Assembly (NCBI GenBank): GCA_902506225.1
Contig: LR733345.1
Span: 1,054,001-1,118,000 of the forward strand
Origin: Faucicola sp902506225
GTDB taxonomy: Bacteria > Pseudomonadota > Gammaproteobacteria > Pseudomonadales > Moraxellaceae
Reading direction: 5' to 3'
Length of the DNA stretch: 64,000 nt
Below, piece by piece: positions 7,687 through 15,678 of this stretch (its first letter is position 1; every line of letters starts with the position of its first letter). A program made the translations under genes and the position numbers. The notes beneath the pieces are model-generated. The model was not told the DNA's origin. It searched no databases and saw nothing but the letters and a program-made list of their open reading frames with translations.

Positions 7687-9915
7687 TTATAAAATATCTT
7701 TATTTTTTGGTGCAGACGTGTTTTGGCTCTGAGAAAGTAGCACTTCGTCATTCCATTGATACAGTCTTACAATATTGGGGTAGCCCAAGAAGGTACGTAG
7801 ACGCTGAATTAAGCTTGCAATCTGGGCACGGCTTTGCACCACTACAAACAGCAAGGTATAGCCATTACGCTGTTCGATATATTCAAAACCTGTTTGAGTA
7901 TCACGCACGATAAAGATTAAATCGCTGATTTGCTCATCGGTCAAGTTTTGATTAATTTTTAGCGCAGCATCAAAATAAATACGCTTCGATACTTCATCCT
8001 CACTGTTAGACACTCGCCAATGTAGCGGAATCACTTGGTATTCATTGACACGGCGAATTTCATCAATTGAAAAACATTTATGTCGATGCACCACCAAGCC
8101 ATTTTTTGAAATATGCCCGACAATCGGGTCGCCATACACCGGATGACAACAGCTGGAAAAATTCATCTCCATATTGGCGGCATCCGCAATCAAGCTTTGC
8201 GGTTGGTTAGCGGCATGGGCGCTGGCTTGGTTTTTGGCAAGCTGCTCTTGGGTCAATAAGCGCGAAACGGCAATCTGCGGTAGCAATTTACCTGTAGTAA
8301 ACTCCGTAAAGAACGCACTTTTATCCTGTAAGCCCCGCCAATCAAGTAGCAATTGCCATTGTTCATCGCTCACATCAGCGAGTGAAAGATTTTGCGTTTT
8401 AAGCGCGCGCTCAAAGGCGGTTTTACCTTCGTGCTCTTTTTGCTCAGGATTTAAGCCTTTTAACCATTCAAACAACGCACGCCGCGCTTTATTGGTTGCC
8501 ACAAAACCCAGCCACTCGGCTTTTGGAATCGCATTGGGGTCGGTATGAATTTTGACCCGATTACCAGTTTTCAAAATCGTACCCAGTTTGGCTTCGACGC
8601 CATTGATTTCAGCGCCCGTTGCACGGTTACCGATATGGGTACTGATAGTATAGGCAAAGTCAAGCGCTGTGGAGCCGCGCGGCAACTCATAGGCATCACC
8701 GTTTGGGGTATAGCAAATAATTTTACGTTCGTGAAGATAGCCAATCAGTTTATCGACCACCGTCACCGCATCAGATGGCTGCTCTTCGATATCGCTTTCA
8801 TTGTCGGCAATCAAGTTTTGCAGATTGCGTAGAGACGCCTGAATCACCGACTGGCTAAGAGGCGATGCTGCTTCACCCATCAAAATCCCTAAACGGGTGG
8901 TTTTGAGCATGGTTTTAGTCAGAATGACCACTTTGATGGTGTCATGGTCGTTTTTATAGGTAATGGTCAGCGATTGGTTACCCCCGGCACGTGGATGGCG
9001 GATATTGTCTTCGATACACTCAGGCGCAATTTGGTATTTATTGATAAAATACTTGGCGATTTGGTCGCAGTCTTCCACTTTATCCATGACTAGCATAAAT
9101 TCATAATGCCACAGCAAATCGGTGATTTCGCCGCGGTTTTTAAAAAACTGGCGAAACAAAGTCACGCGGTTATCGACATCTTTGACATAACCTTTAACGC
9201 CCAGTCGGCTCAAAACAATATTTAAATAATTATGAATAGCTTCTTGTTGAAAGGTGCGCCCCAAGCCATGCTGCATAAGCTTATCGGATAACTTGTTATA
9301 CATAGGCGCATTTAGGCTGCGATAACATAAAATCTCGATATAGTCGGCTAAATCATTAAGCCCAAGCGTACGTGCAAACGGCACATAAAAATCCAACGTT
9401 TCTTGTGCGGTTGCCTGTTGTTTTTTTTCAGGCACCGCTTCGATGGTGGTCATATTGTGCAAGCGGTCAGCCAATTTGACAATCAACACGCGCGGGTCTT
9501 CTAGCGTTGCGGTAATAATGCGATAAAAAGTCGCGGCTTTATTGATGTGTTTTTCATTGGAGGATTTTAATTTGGTGACACCATTGACGATTTGGGCAAC
9601 TGCCTTGCCAAACTCTCGGGTCAAATCTTCTTCAGTGGTAGGCGTATCTTCAACGGTATCATGCAAAATCGCCGCCACAATGGTATCGACATCCATGCGA
9701 AAACTACCCAAAATCTCCGCTACCGCCATAGGGTGGGTGATATAAGGCTCGCCAGATTTGCGTTTATCTTTGATATGGGCTTGGTCGCCAAAGGCACAGG
9801 CTTTGAGAACAATTTGCTGTTCGTCATCATCCAAATAATCCAATACACGCATTAGGTCAAACTGTGCAATATCCACATCAGGATGGCTTAATTTTGGTAA
9901 AGTTGATATATTCAA
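7687..9915 (-). CDS. spoT: SpoT-type (p)ppGpp hydrolase with degenerate synthetase domain
   Basis: 742 residues with the RelA/SpoT domain order. The HD hydrolase domain (about 45-200) is intact: H61, HD 85-86, ED 89-90 and LADRLHNM with D150. The synthetase region (about 240-345) has lost the family's catalytic motifs. Where NGYQSLHT is expected it reads GGNQSL (311-316), and where EVQIRT is expected it reads KVVILTKT. TGS (YTPNGDAYELPRGS), zinc-finger-like (CCHPVYGD) and C-terminal ACT domains follow. This fits a hydrolase-only SpoT, as described for Acinetobacter. The start is TTG 9915, with GAGGG at 7-base spacing. It is separated from rpoZ by a duplicated hairpin instead of being fused to it as in E. 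coli. Confidence 0.93.
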   Translation of the reverse strand: MNISTLPKLSHPDVDIAQFDLMRVLDYLDDDEQQIVLKACAFGDQAHIKDKRKSGEPYITHPMAVAEILGSFRMDVDTIVAAILHDTVEDTPTTEEDLTREFGKAVAQIVNGVTKLKSSNEKHINKAATFYRIITATLEDPRVLIVKLADRLHNMTTIEAVPEKKQQATAQETLDFYVPFARTLGLNDLADYIEILCYRSLNAPMYNKLSDKLMQHGLGRTFQQEAIHNYLNIVLSRLGVKGYVKDVDNRVTLFRQFFKNRGEITDLLWHYEFMLVMDKVEDCDQIAKYFINKYQIAPECIEDNIRHPRAGGNQSLTITYKNDHDTIKVVILTKTMLKTTRLGILMGEAASPLSQSVIQASLRNLQNLIADNESDIEEQPSDAVTVVDKLIGYLHERKIICYTPNGDAYELPRGSTALDFAYTISTHIGNRATGAEINGVEAKLGTILKTGNRVKIHTDPNAIPKAEWLGFVATNKARRALFEWLKGLNPEQKEHEGKTAFERALKTQNLSLADVSDEQWQLLLDWRGLQDKSAFFTEFTTGKLLPQIAVSRLLTQEQLAKNQASAHAANQPQSLIADAANMEMNFSSCCHPVYGDPIVGHISKNGLVVHRHKCFSIDEIRRVNEYQVIPLHWRVSNSEDEVSKRIYFDAALKINQNLTDEQISDLIFIVRDTQTGFEYIEQRNGYTLLFVVVQSRAQIASLIQRLRTFLGYPNIVRLYQWNDEVLLSQSQNTSAPKNKDIL

Positions 9916-10135
9916 AAATGTGCCCTCAACGTACGATCGATAGGTTTAACCTGCTAAAAAATTTATATTGTCCTAGTCAGCAGTTAACTCTATCATAAAA
10001 AACGGTTGGATAAAAATAGCTGGTATCAAACCAGCTAAAGTTAGTAAAAACGTATTATAAAGATATCTTAATTATTCGCAAAATTACCGCGAATTGTCAA
10101 GCTAAGTTACATATAATTCCATGTTTCATTCAACT

Positions 10136-10164
10136 AAAGAGTCACCTAAAAAAGGTGACTCTTT
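10136..10164. terminator. hairpin terminator, copy nearest spoT
   Basis: An 11-bp perfect stem AAAGAGTCACC/GGTGACTCTTT encloses a 7-base A-rich loop. The stem itself ends in TTT on either strand, so it can act in both directions, though the T-tract is short. It lies downstream of rpoZ on the minus strand. Confidence 0.6.
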
Positions 10165-10196
10165 ATAAAATATATAATTCCATGTTTCATTCAACT

Positions 10197-10225
10197 AAAG
10201 AGTCACCTAAAAAAGGTGACTCTTT
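10197..10225. terminator. hairpin terminator, copy nearest rpoZ
   Basis: Identical to the hairpin at 10136-10164, offset by 61 bases through the tandem duplication. It is the first hairpin met by transcription leaving rpoZ, so readthrough into spoT would have to pass both copies. Confidence 0.6.
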
Positions 10226-10269
10226 ATAAAATAATAGTCGCTAACTATTAACAGTGGCTTAAGCTAGCG

Positions 10270-10536
10270 TTAGAATCCATGACCACTTGAAATGCTCAAA
10301 TCGACATGATGAAATTTATTAGGCAATTCGCGCTCAGGTTGATTTAAAATCTCTTTAGTCACAAGGCCTGCAGCGATTTCGCGCAGGGCAATTACGGTTG
10401 GTTTATCATTTTCAGGCTCAACCATAGGTTCTGATACACCGCGTGCGATTTGGCGCGCACGTTTACTGGCAACAAGAATCAAATCAAAACGGTTGGGGAT
10501 ATTTTCTAGACAATCTTCTACAGTGACACGTGCCAT
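10270..10536 (-). CDS. rpoZ: RNA polymerase omega subunit
   Basis: 88 residues. Omega binds the beta' subunit, helps RNA polymerase assembly, and contributes to a ppGpp site in proteobacteria. The sequence MARVTVEDCLENIPNRFDL and KRARQI is diagnostic. I use ATG 10536, the conserved N-terminus, preceded by AGGAT at about 9-base spacing. An in-frame ATG seven codons upstream would add MNRITIV, which the family lacks. It is followed by the duplicated hairpin that separates it from spoT. Confidence 0.93.
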   Translation of the reverse strand: MARVTVEDCLENIPNRFDLILVASKRARQIARGVSEPMVEPENDKPTVIALREIAAGLVTKEILNQPERELPNKFHHVDLSISSGHGF

Positions 10537-10617
10537 GACGATGGTTATCCTATTCAAAACTAAAAAAGTAATTGATTATTTTAACAAAATTAAACCCATA
10601 TTGCCAGTGACAATGCA

Positions 10618-11052
10618 CTAATCCAAGATTTTTAACCCTGCTTTGTTTTCACGTTTTGGACGTTGTGCTTCGGTGGACTGGGCTGGTTGACTGGCGTTGA
10701 TTTCAGATTGTGGCGCATTATCGTATTCCGTTGGGTCAAAGAACATGCCTTGTGAATTTTCTCTGGCATAAATCCCCATCACCGCTTGCATCGGTACCCA
10801 TAATTCTTGCGAAACACCGCCAAATCGCGCATGAAAATTAATAAAATCATTATTAATGACCAAATTACCTGTAGCACGGCTGGCGATATTGAGTACGATA
10901 CGACCATCTTGCACATATTCGACAGGCACCGTGACATTGGGCTGCGTCGTATCGACCATGATATGTGGGGTCAGGTTATTGTCTTCAAGCCATTCAAAAA
11001 TAGCGCGTACCATATAAGGGCGAGTCGGGGTTAGTTGAAAGTCGTTTTCCAT
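10618..11052 (-). CDS. sspB: ClpXP protease specificity-enhancing factor SspB
   Basis: 144 residues. SspB binds ssrA-tagged proteins and delivers them to ClpXP. The folded domain covers about residues 5-110 with LTPTRPYMVRAIFEWL and NLVINNDFINFHARFGG, typical of the family. A flexible tail follows and ends in a basic-hydrophobic segment (KRENKAGLKILD) matching the ClpX-docking peptide of other SspBs. It is the second gene of sspA-sspB, starting 25 bases after sspA. Confidence 0.93.
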   Translation of the reverse strand: MENDFQLTPTRPYMVRAIFEWLEDNNLTPHIMVDTTQPNVTVPVEYVQDGRIVLNIASRATGNLVINNDFINFHARFGGVSQELWVPMQAVMGIYARENSQGMFFDPTEYDNAPQSEINASQPAQSTEAQRPKRENKAGLKILD

Positions 11053-11077
11053 GGTGATTCTCTTATTTTAATGATTA

Positions 11078-11689
11078 CTATTTTAAACTAGTTTTAAACG
11101 TTGGGCGATTAAACATCCGCTCCATATATTGATACAACGGACGGCAAAGGTGCAGCGGCAATTCAATACCCATGGGTTTTAAGCGATATAAAATCGATGA
11201 CAAAATGCAATCACATATACCCATGGTATCTGAAAGAAAAAAAGCTTTATGGGCAAACAGCGGCGCTATGGTAACCAGAGATTCAGTCAGTTGCTTTCTT
11301 GCAATCTTTGCTTGGTTGACATCTAAGGTATCCTTATGGGTCAATAGCGTATCTGCCAGTTTAATCCAATCTTTCTCAATGCGCCACCATAATTGACGGT
11401 ATTGTGCCTTTTCAATCGGATTTTCAGGCAGCAGTTTGTTCTGATGATAACGCTCTTCAAGGTATTCAAAAATAATGCGATTATTATATAAAATCAATTC
11501 ACGATGAATAAATACCGGCAGCGTGTTGTAAGGATTGATATCGGGTAAATCTTCGGCAAAATTCTCATCATCACGAATGTTCGTCTCGCTAAATTCTATT
11601 TTTTTCTCAAGTAAAACCAGTCTTAATTGGTGACTTAGGTAGCCATCATCGGCATAAATCAACGGGGTGTTCGAAGTAGGGGTCAACAT
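11078..11689 (-). CDS. sspA: stringent starvation protein A
   Basis: 203 residues with a glutathione-S-transferase-like fold: an N-terminal thioredoxin-like half (SHQLRLVLLEKKIEFSE, YNTLPVFIHRELILY) and a helical C-terminal half (GICDCILSSILYRL). SspA binds RNA polymerase and alters transcription in stationary phase and starvation. It sits upstream of sspB and downstream of petABC on the same strand, a common order in beta- and gammaproteobacteria. A terminator in front of it separates it from pet. Confidence 0.9.
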   Translation of the reverse strand: MLTPTSNTPLIYADDGYLSHQLRLVLLEKKIEFSETNIRDDENFAEDLPDINPYNTLPVFIHRELILYNNRIIFEYLEERYHQNKLLPENPIEKAQYRQLWWRIEKDWIKLADTLLTHKDTLDVNQAKIARKQLTESLVTIAPLFAHKAFFLSDTMGICDCILSSILYRLKPMGIELPLHLCRPLYQYMERMFNRPTFKTSLK

Positions 11690-11797
11690 AGTTAAAAATA
11701 ATAAGCTGTATCAGCGTAAAGAGTAAGCCTAGCTTAAAATGACTGAATTAGCAATAACTGTGAAAGTTATCATACCAATCAAGCAATAAATGCGCAT

Positions 11798-11827
11798 AAA
11801 AAAAGGCAGCCTAAGCTACCTTTTTTT
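11798..11827 (-). terminator. intrinsic terminator of the petABC operon
   Basis: On the minus strand the stem AAAAAAGG(T)AGC pairs with GCT(G)CCTTTTTT around a short loop, with one mismatch, and continues into a T-tract. It lies 34 bases after the petC stop. Confidence 0.75.
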
Positions 11828-11860
11828 ATATCGACCATTACTTAATTTTTGTATCAACCC

Positions 11861-12574
11861 TTATTTAACGTCTTTCCAAAATTCTTTATTGAGTAAGTAC
11901 ACTGGAATTAATAACGCAAGTAAGAATAAGATGACCCAAAAACCATACACTTTACGTTGGTGCGCTTGCGGCTCTGCCATCCACGCCATAAAGTTAACGA
12001 TATCACCAATATTACGACGATATTCTTCTTTTGAGGTGTTCATTTGCATATCATGAAGGACAAACGGCATCGCCACATTGGGCAGTACGATATTGTTGGC
12101 ACCCCAAGGACGACTTGGATCTTCATAGAAAGCTAACAAGTACGTATAAACCCAATCGTTACCACGTAGACGGGTTTCAAGTGACAAATCAGGTGGCTGG
12201 GCACCAAACCAAGCTTTTTGAAGCTCTGGGTCTACGCCTGCATTGATATGGTCACCGACTTGGTCAGTGGTCAGCATCAAGTATTTTTCCACCAACTCTT
12301 TTGGAATGTCCAAGTCTTTATACATTTTTGAGTAGCGAACATATTGTGCTGAGTGACAGCCTGCACAGTAACTCATGAATAATGAGGCACCGCGTTGAAT
12401 GGACGCTTTATTGGTCAAATTCACAGGCGCGGTTTCACACGCCAAATGCGCTTCTTTACCATCAACCGTTTTGTAGGTGCCACAGCCGCTTTCGCTAGCT
12501 TGTGCGGCTGTCGCGCCCAAACCTAGTGCAACTGTCAAACCCAATCCAGCAACTAATTTTTTAACCGCTTTCAT
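11861..12574 (-). CDS. petC: cytochrome c1 of the bc1 complex
   Basis: 237 residues. Cytochrome c1 takes electrons from the Rieske protein and passes them to soluble or membrane cytochrome c. A signal peptide (about residues 1-26, ending AAQA) precedes the mature protein. The haem-binding CAGCH is present, and an axial methionine candidate lies in the VAMPFVLHDM region. A C-terminal membrane anchor (VILFLLALLIPVYLL) ends the protein. The ATG overlaps the petB stop by one base (TAATG), indicating translational coupling. Confidence 0.95.
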   Translation of the reverse strand: MKAVKKLVAGLGLTVALGLGATAAQASESGCGTYKTVDGKEAHLACETAPVNLTNKASIQRGASLFMSYCAGCHSAQYVRYSKMYKDLDIPKELVEKYLMLTTDQVGDHINAGVDPELQKAWFGAQPPDLSLETRLRGNDWVYTYLLAFYEDPSRPWGANNIVLPNVAMPFVLHDMQMNTSKEEYRRNIGDIVNFMAWMAEPQAHQRKVYGFWVILFLLALLIPVYLLNKEFWKDVK

Positions 12575-13809
12575 TAGTGACCTCCAGTTACACGTTCAGG
12601 TGGCTGTTTGCAAGTTTCAATCGATGTATAGATTGGCATTAGCAAGAAAAACAAGAAATACAAAATAGTACAAATACGTGCCACAAGCGTTGCGGTATCA
12701 CTTGATGGAATTACCCCTAAGTAACCTAAGATCAAGAAACTAACAACAAAGATAGCAAGTGCGATTTTCGACAACATACCTTTATAACGCATTGAACGCA
12801 CAGGCGATTTGTCTAACCAAGGCAATACAAATAAAATAGCAATTGATGCTGCCATCACAATAACACCCGGCAGGGCTGAACCAAACATAGATGGCGTTGC
12901 ACGTAACATTGCATAAAAAGGCGTATAGTACCAAACAGGGGCAATGTGAGCAGGTGTTTTAAGTGGGTTTGCTGCTTCAAAGTTTGGTGGCTCAAGGAAG
13001 AAACCGCCGCCTTCTGGGAAGAAGAATACCACAGTAAAGAAAATGATAAAGAACACCACGATACCAATCATATCATGTACGGTGTAGTATGGGTGGAAAG
13101 CCACACCATCAAGGGGTACACCATTTTTATCTTTAAGTTTTTTGATATCAATACCATCTGGGTTATTAGAACCAACATGGTGCAATGCTACCAAGTGAAC
13201 AAATACCAGACCCACTAAAATCAAAGGAATCGCAACAACGTGTAAGGCGAAGAAGCGGTTTAGGGTAATACCAGAGATGATATAGTCACCTTTAACCCAT
13301 TCTCCCAATGCATCACCAATAAATGGAATCGCTGACGGTAAGTTCAAGATAACCTGCGCACCCCAGAATGACATATTACCCCAAGGTAATAAGTAACCGA
13401 AGAAACCTTCTGCCATTAAGCACAGATAGATACCCATACCGATGAGCCAAACCAGTTCACGGGGTTTTTGGTATGAACCATACAACAAGCCACGGAACAT
13501 ATGCAGATACACGACCACGAAGAATGCCGAGGCACCGGTTGAGTGCATATAACGAATTAACCAACCACCTTGTACATCACGCATAATGTATTCTACAGAA
13601 GCAAATGCGCCTTCTGCACTTGGGTTAAACATCATGGTTAGCCAAATACCCGTCACTAACTGATTGACCAATACCACCATTGATAATACGCCAAAGAAGT
13701 ACCAAAAGTTAAAATTCTTTGGTGCGTAATACTTTGACATATGGTATTCATAAGTTTCTGTCGCTGGAAAGCGCGCATCCACCCAATGCATAAATTTCTT
13801 TGCATTCAT
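12574..13809 (-). CDS. petB: cytochrome b of the bc1 complex
   Basis: 411 residues and about eight membrane segments. Cytochrome b carries both haems b and the two quinone sites of ubiquinol:cytochrome c reductase. The haem-ligand histidines lie in RYMHSTGASAFF/VYLHMFRG and FFALHVVAIPL/FVHLVALHHVG. The Qo-site PEWY-type motif appears as APVWYYTPFYAML, so the usual Glu is replaced by Val-Trp context (PVWY), a variant worth noting. It starts two bases after the petA stop, in the middle of the petABC operon. Confidence 0.95.
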   Translation of the reverse strand: MNAKKFMHWVDARFPATETYEYHMSKYYAPKNFNFWYFFGVLSMVVLVNQLVTGIWLTMMFNPSAEGAFASVEYIMRDVQGGWLIRYMHSTGASAFFVVVYLHMFRGLLYGSYQKPRELVWLIGMGIYLCLMAEGFFGYLLPWGNMSFWGAQVILNLPSAIPFIGDALGEWVKGDYIISGITLNRFFALHVVAIPLILVGLVFVHLVALHHVGSNNPDGIDIKKLKDKNGVPLDGVAFHPYYTVHDMIGIVVFFIIFFTVVFFFPEGGGFFLEPPNFEAANPLKTPAHIAPVWYYTPFYAMLRATPSMFGSALPGVIVMAASIAILFVLPWLDKSPVRSMRYKGMLSKIALAIFVVSFLILGYLGVIPSSDTATLVARICTILYFLFFLLMPIYTSIETCKQPPERVTGGH

Positions 13810-13810
13810 A

Positions 13811-14395
13811 TTATGCCCCCACCGTTAAGATAGTACCACTGATACTGTATTCAGGAATTGGCAAATTACGAGGCGCAGGTTGACCACTATAAACACGTCC
13901 AGCTAAGTCATACTTTGAACCGTGACAAGGGCATAAAAATCCGCCAAACCAACTGCTACCACCCAAATCTGCTGCGCCGACATCAGGACGATAACCTGGT
14001 GCACAACCTAAGTGAGTACAAACCCCTTCACACACTAGAACTTCACTATTGTCTTTTGAGCGGCTATTATTTTTGCAGTAGTCAGGTTGTAATGAACTTT
14101 CTGATTTTGGATCGGCAAGTGATGATTCTACTTTTGATAAATTATCCATCATCTCTTTGGTACGTTTGACAAGAAAAATCGGTTTACCACGATATTTGAT
14201 AACAATCATTTGTCCTGCTTCGAGTTTGCTTAGGTCTTGGCTAACAGGTGCGCCCGCAGCTTCTGCTTTTGCACTTGGATACCATGAACGCACAAACGGC
14301 GTAGCAATAGCAGCGACACCGACTGCGCTCATAGCGGCAGTGGATGCGATTAAAACTCTTCGACGCTTAACGTCGACGCCTTCGGCATGGCTCAT
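13811..14395 (-). CDS. petA: Rieske iron-sulfur subunit of the bc1 complex
   Basis: 194 residues. The Rieske 2Fe-2S ligands are clear: CTHLGC and CPCHGSKYD. A twin-arginine-type start (KRRRVLIASTAAMSAVG) forms the N-terminal membrane anchor. I place the start at ATG 14395 because a strong GGAGGAG lies 6 bases before it. A longer frame beginning 12 codons upstream would swallow that ribosome-binding site. First gene of petABC. Confidence 0.94.
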   Translation of the reverse strand: MSHAEGVDVKRRRVLIASTAAMSAVGVAAIATPFVRSWYPSAKAEAAGAPVSQDLSKLEAGQMIVIKYRGKPIFLVKRTKEMMDNLSKVESSLADPKSESSLQPDYCKNNSRSKDNSEVLVCEGVCTHLGCAPGYRPDVGAADLGGSSWFGGFLCPCHGSKYDLAGRVYSGQPAPRNLPIPEYSISGTILTVGA

Positions 14396-14454
14396 TAAGA
14401 ACTCCTCCAGATTAATGAAGTGGGTAACCATATTCCCACACTGGGTTTGTGGCT

Positions 14455-14483
14455 ATTGTAAATCAGTTGTTACAGAATTGCCA
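14455..14483 (-). promoter_or_regulatory. candidate sigma70 promoter for petABC
   Basis: On the minus strand TGGCAA (14478-14483) and TACAAT (14455-14460) are separated by 17 bases, about 60 bases before the petA start. This is read by eye from consensus only. Confidence 0.45.
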
Positions 14484-14560
14484 CCTTAGCTGTGCCTAAA
14501 TTACGCTAATTTTGCTATTTTATGCTATTTTTGCAATAAAATAAATTACCTAAGGTAAAT

Positions 14561-14595
14561 AAAAAAGACCCTTGCGATAAACAAGAGTCTTTTTT
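14561..14595 (-). terminator. second intrinsic terminator after rpsI
   Basis: The minus-strand hairpin AAAAAAGAC-CTTG / CAAG-GTCTTTTTT has one mismatch and a T-rich 3' arm. It is a backup to the hairpin at 14605-14638. Confidence 0.7.
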
Positions 14596-14604
14596 GTAAA
14601 CGCC

Positions 14605-14638
14605 AAAAAACGCGGTCGATACGAGAATTTCGACCACG
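14605..14638 (-). terminator. first intrinsic terminator after rpsI
   Basis: On the minus strand CGTGGTCGA pairs with TCGACCGCG (one G-U pair) around a 10-base loop and is followed by T6. It starts 8 bases after the rpsI stop. Confidence 0.8.
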
Positions 14639-14645
14639 AAAAATA

Positions 14646-15032
14646 TTAACGTTTTGAGAATTGGGGACGTTTACGTGCTTTACGTAAGCCCAATTTTTTA
14701 CGTTCAACTTCACGCGCGTCACGAGTCACAAAGCCCGCTTCTTTAAGCGCTGGTTTTAAAGTTTCGTCTGACTCAATCAATGCACGGGTAATACCGTGGC
14801 GAATCGCGCCTGCTTGACCATTGATACCGCCACCTTTTACAGTCACATAGATATCATATTTGCTAGCAGCATCTAGTAATTCTAAAGGTTGACGTACAAC
14901 CATTACTGATGTTTCACGACCAAAGTATTGATCAAGTGGTTTACCGTTGACGACGATGTTACCTGTACCCGCAGATAAGAACACACGAGCTGTTGAAGTT
15001 TTACGACGACCTGTACCGTAATTGCGTTCCAT
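14646..15032 (-). CDS. rpsI: 30S ribosomal protein S9
   Basis: 128 residues. Starts with YGTGRRKTSTARVFL and ends in the conserved basic tail RKARKRPQFSKR, which reaches the P-site tRNA. ATG 15032 has an AAGGAG at 6-base spacing. It follows rplM by 10 bases and is closed by two tandem terminators. Confidence 0.97.
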   Translation of the reverse strand: MERNYGTGRRKTSTARVFLSAGTGNIVVNGKPLDQYFGRETSVMVVRQPLELLDAASKYDIYVTVKGGGINGQAGAIRHGITRALIESDETLKPALKEAGFVTRDAREVERKKLGLRKARKRPQFSKR

Positions 15033-15042
15033 GTGTTACTCC

Positions 15043-15471
15043 TTAGATATCTAATACTTGAGGTTGTTGAGCAGTATGAGGATGCTCAGTACCTGAGTAA
15101 ACTTTTAACTTTTTAATCATCGCATAGCCCAATGGACCTTTTGGCAACATACCTTTAACGGCTTTGTTAAGTACGTCAGCGGGTTTGTGTGCGATAAGTT
15201 TGGTAAAGTTAGTCTCTTTGATACCGCCTGGGTAACCGGTGTGACGGTAGTATTTTTTGTCTTGCGCTTTTTTACCAGTCACAGCAACTTTCTCAGCATT
15301 AATCACAACGATATAATCGCCTGTGTCAACGTGAGGGGTGTAAGAAGGCTTATGCTTGCCACGTAAGCGTGATGCGATTTCGCTCGCCAAGCGACCTAAT
15401 GTTTTACCTTCAGCGTCGACGATGTACCAATCGTGTGTCACTTCATGTGGTTTAGCACTGATAGTTTTCAT
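15043..15471 (-). CDS. rplM: 50S ribosomal protein L13
   Basis: 142 residues, the standard length. HDWYIVDAEGKTLGRLASEIA and RHTGYPGG are typical of L13, an early assembly protein of the large subunit. First gene of the rplM-rpsI operon, with a good sigma70 promoter upstream at 15547-15575. Confidence 0.97.
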   Translation of the reverse strand: MKTISAKPHEVTHDWYIVDAEGKTLGRLASEIASRLRGKHKPSYTPHVDTGDYIVVINAEKVAVTGKKAQDKKYYRHTGYPGGIKETNFTKLIAHKPADVLNKAVKGMLPKGPLGYAMIKKLKVYSGTEHPHTAQQPQVLDI

Positions 15472-15546
15472 GTTTAAAAACCTTTTTGAGTTAATAGTTG
15501 AGAGTGAGTGTCTGGGAAACGAGGGCTCTCAAAATTACGAACGCAT

Positions 15547-15575
15547 ATTATAAGGATTAAGATAGTGACTTGCAA
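15547..15575 (-). promoter_or_regulatory. sigma70 promoter of rplM-rpsI
   Basis: TTGCAA (15570-15575) and a perfect TATAAT (15547-15552, read on the minus strand) are separated by exactly 17 bases, about 75 bases before the rplM start. Confidence 0.7.
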
Positions 15576-15609
15576 TACAAGTCAAGCATTTTTAAAAAAT
15601 AAACTTGCA

Positions 15610-15639
15610 ATAAATAGGCAGTTTTAATTGCCTATTTAT
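15610..15639 (-). terminator. hairpin terminator downstream of ychF
   Basis: A perfect 11-bp stem ATAAATAGGCA/TGCCTATTTAT encloses an 8-base loop. T-rich sequence follows on the minus strand. It lies about 40 bases after the ychF stop. Confidence 0.6.
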
Positions 15640-15678
15640 ATCAATCATATTATGCCAATCAGCCTATGAGTGCATGAT

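Larger units (their letters stand above)
10111..10232. repeat. perfect 61-bp tandem duplication containing a terminator
   Basis: Bases 10111-10171 are repeated without a difference at 10172-10232. Each copy carries one complete hairpin. The flanking bases diverge at once on both sides, so the event looks recent. It fills part of the 354-base gap between rpoZ and spoT (9916-10269). The remainder of that gap shows only AT-rich sequence in which the spoT promoter presumably lies. Confidence 0.95.

Noticed and set aside
10111..10232. Possible CRISPR-like repeat array
   Set aside because: Only two copies, directly adjacent without spacers, each containing a terminator hairpin. It is a plain tandem duplication.
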